This document shows positions 30,683-31,262 of a stretch of 31,262 nucleotides of DNA, in pieces; within the stretch, counting starts at the first letter, position 1; every line of letters begins with the position of its first letter. Below the pieces are notes generated by a model that was given only the letters and a program-made list of their open reading frames with translations, had not been told where the DNA came from and made no database searches. Origin of the DNA: Diphasiastrum complanatum (taxonomy: Eukaryota; Streptophyta; Lycopodiopsida; Lycopodiales; Lycopodiaceae); assembly GCA_029204225.1 (NCBI GenBank), contig MU836270.1, forward strand, positions 1 to 31,262, given 5' to 3'. A program made the translations under genes and the position numbers.

Positions 30683-31262
30683 ACCCCCTTTATAAAATCT
30701 GATGTCCTCATCAGATGTCAGATTAAAGTAAAGGTGTCTCCCAATTAAAATGACTATACATTTAAGCTACTAGGCACAGTACTCAATTTACTGGCCACTT
30801 TTTATTAACATTGAAGCTGGCACACCACAAGTCGGAGGCTCAGCTCTTTGTACTGAAAAATTACATAACTTGAAAATATATCTTTGTCTGGGAAAAGCGT
30901 AGATTTGATATCGCTTTCGTAAAACCCGAGAACCTTATTAATTGGTGACAGAGGCCTTTCTTTGAAATGTTCGCCCCTGTCGCTTCTGACTTTCGACTTT
31001 GGAACTCCTTTGAGCTCCTGATTTGTCCTTGATGCACTTTGTGTTGAGCTCCCTGAGCTCCAGGTTTGTTCAGTTCCGCACAGGTATCAAGGCTCCTTGA
31101 GCCGAAGGATTTATCGTTTGATTGCCCACTTTATGGTCCACTCCGTGCCTTGTTGCTTCTGCACCTTGATTTCTCTCCTTGTCCAAGCCTGATCTTGATA
31201 CTTTTCCATCTTGGCTCTTTAAGGTAGGCAAAGATTGAGTACTCCGCAATGCACCTCTCACT
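30683..31262. other. Flank of the GC-rich unit, no gene
   Basis: If the unit is a minus-strand 3' LTR, this would be the 3' end of its internal region, but no pol motif appears in either orientation. The minus-strand open frame that runs off the window edge (31070-31261) has no domain I recognise. Confidence 0.35.

Noticed and set aside
30470-30748. Ala/Gly-rich open frame
   Set aside because: It is a direct consequence of the GGCGCC array.

Overview
This looks like nuclear DNA from a land plant with a repeat-rich genome. The plant-type signals are Ty1/copia elements whose primer site matches initiator tRNA-Met, a chromodomain-bearing Ty3/gypsy remnant, a plant-style LINE fragment, and short phase-0 exons with GT..AG introns. 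I see no intact protein-coding gene. Nearly every coding stretch carries stops or frameshifts, so the window reads as a graveyard of nested retrotransposons holding fragments of a few host-type genes. Nothing in the sequence fixes the species.

Layout. Positions 1-800 show nothing I can name. At 824-2080 (minus strand) lies the 3' end of a chromodomain Ty3/gypsy element: integrase C-terminus, chromodomain, polypurine tract, and an LTR carrying a 3 x 51 bp tandem repeat. Positions 2080-2880 hold an unusual island of short repeated motifs: a near-palindrome, CGCACAAGTGCGATAT, in both orientations, and a cluster of G-box-like hexamers. Directly downstream on the plus strand is a decayed histone H3-fold gene with CENH3-like features (2884-3315). 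It is followed within about 55 bp by three well-defined exons of a Ulp1/C48 SUMO-protease-like domain (3369-3992). Convergent to these is a minus-strand, multi-exon remnant that I do not recognise (4467-5532).

Copia copy A (5551-8006, minus) is the 3' half of an element with a clear 1087 bp LTR. It is fused at 8006 to a LINE reverse-transcriptase fragment. Copia D (8858-13609, plus) has both LTRs, gag, protease and integrase, but the reverse transcriptase is missing and one LTR carries a (TC)64 expansion. Copia E (about 14990-17220, plus) is a very degraded gag-pol remnant. Copia C (18830-19782, minus) keeps an LTR, a primer-binding site and the first codons of gag. Copia copy B (24553-27565, minus) is a close relative of copy A, with a gag that contains a 2 x 144 bp in-frame duplication and a large deletion joining gag to RT.

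Positions 27595-28781 (minus) carry a single-frame, two-stop remnant of an unrecognised protein, possibly with an upstream exon. Positions 29430-30682 form a GC-rich, LTR-like unit dense in GGCGCC palindromes. The stretches 17250-18800 and 19800-24550 are AT-rich or mixed sequence without a gene I can support.

The part most worth following up is 2100-4000, where a motif-dense upstream island, a CENH3-like histone fold and a SUMO-protease-like domain lie in a row on one strand.
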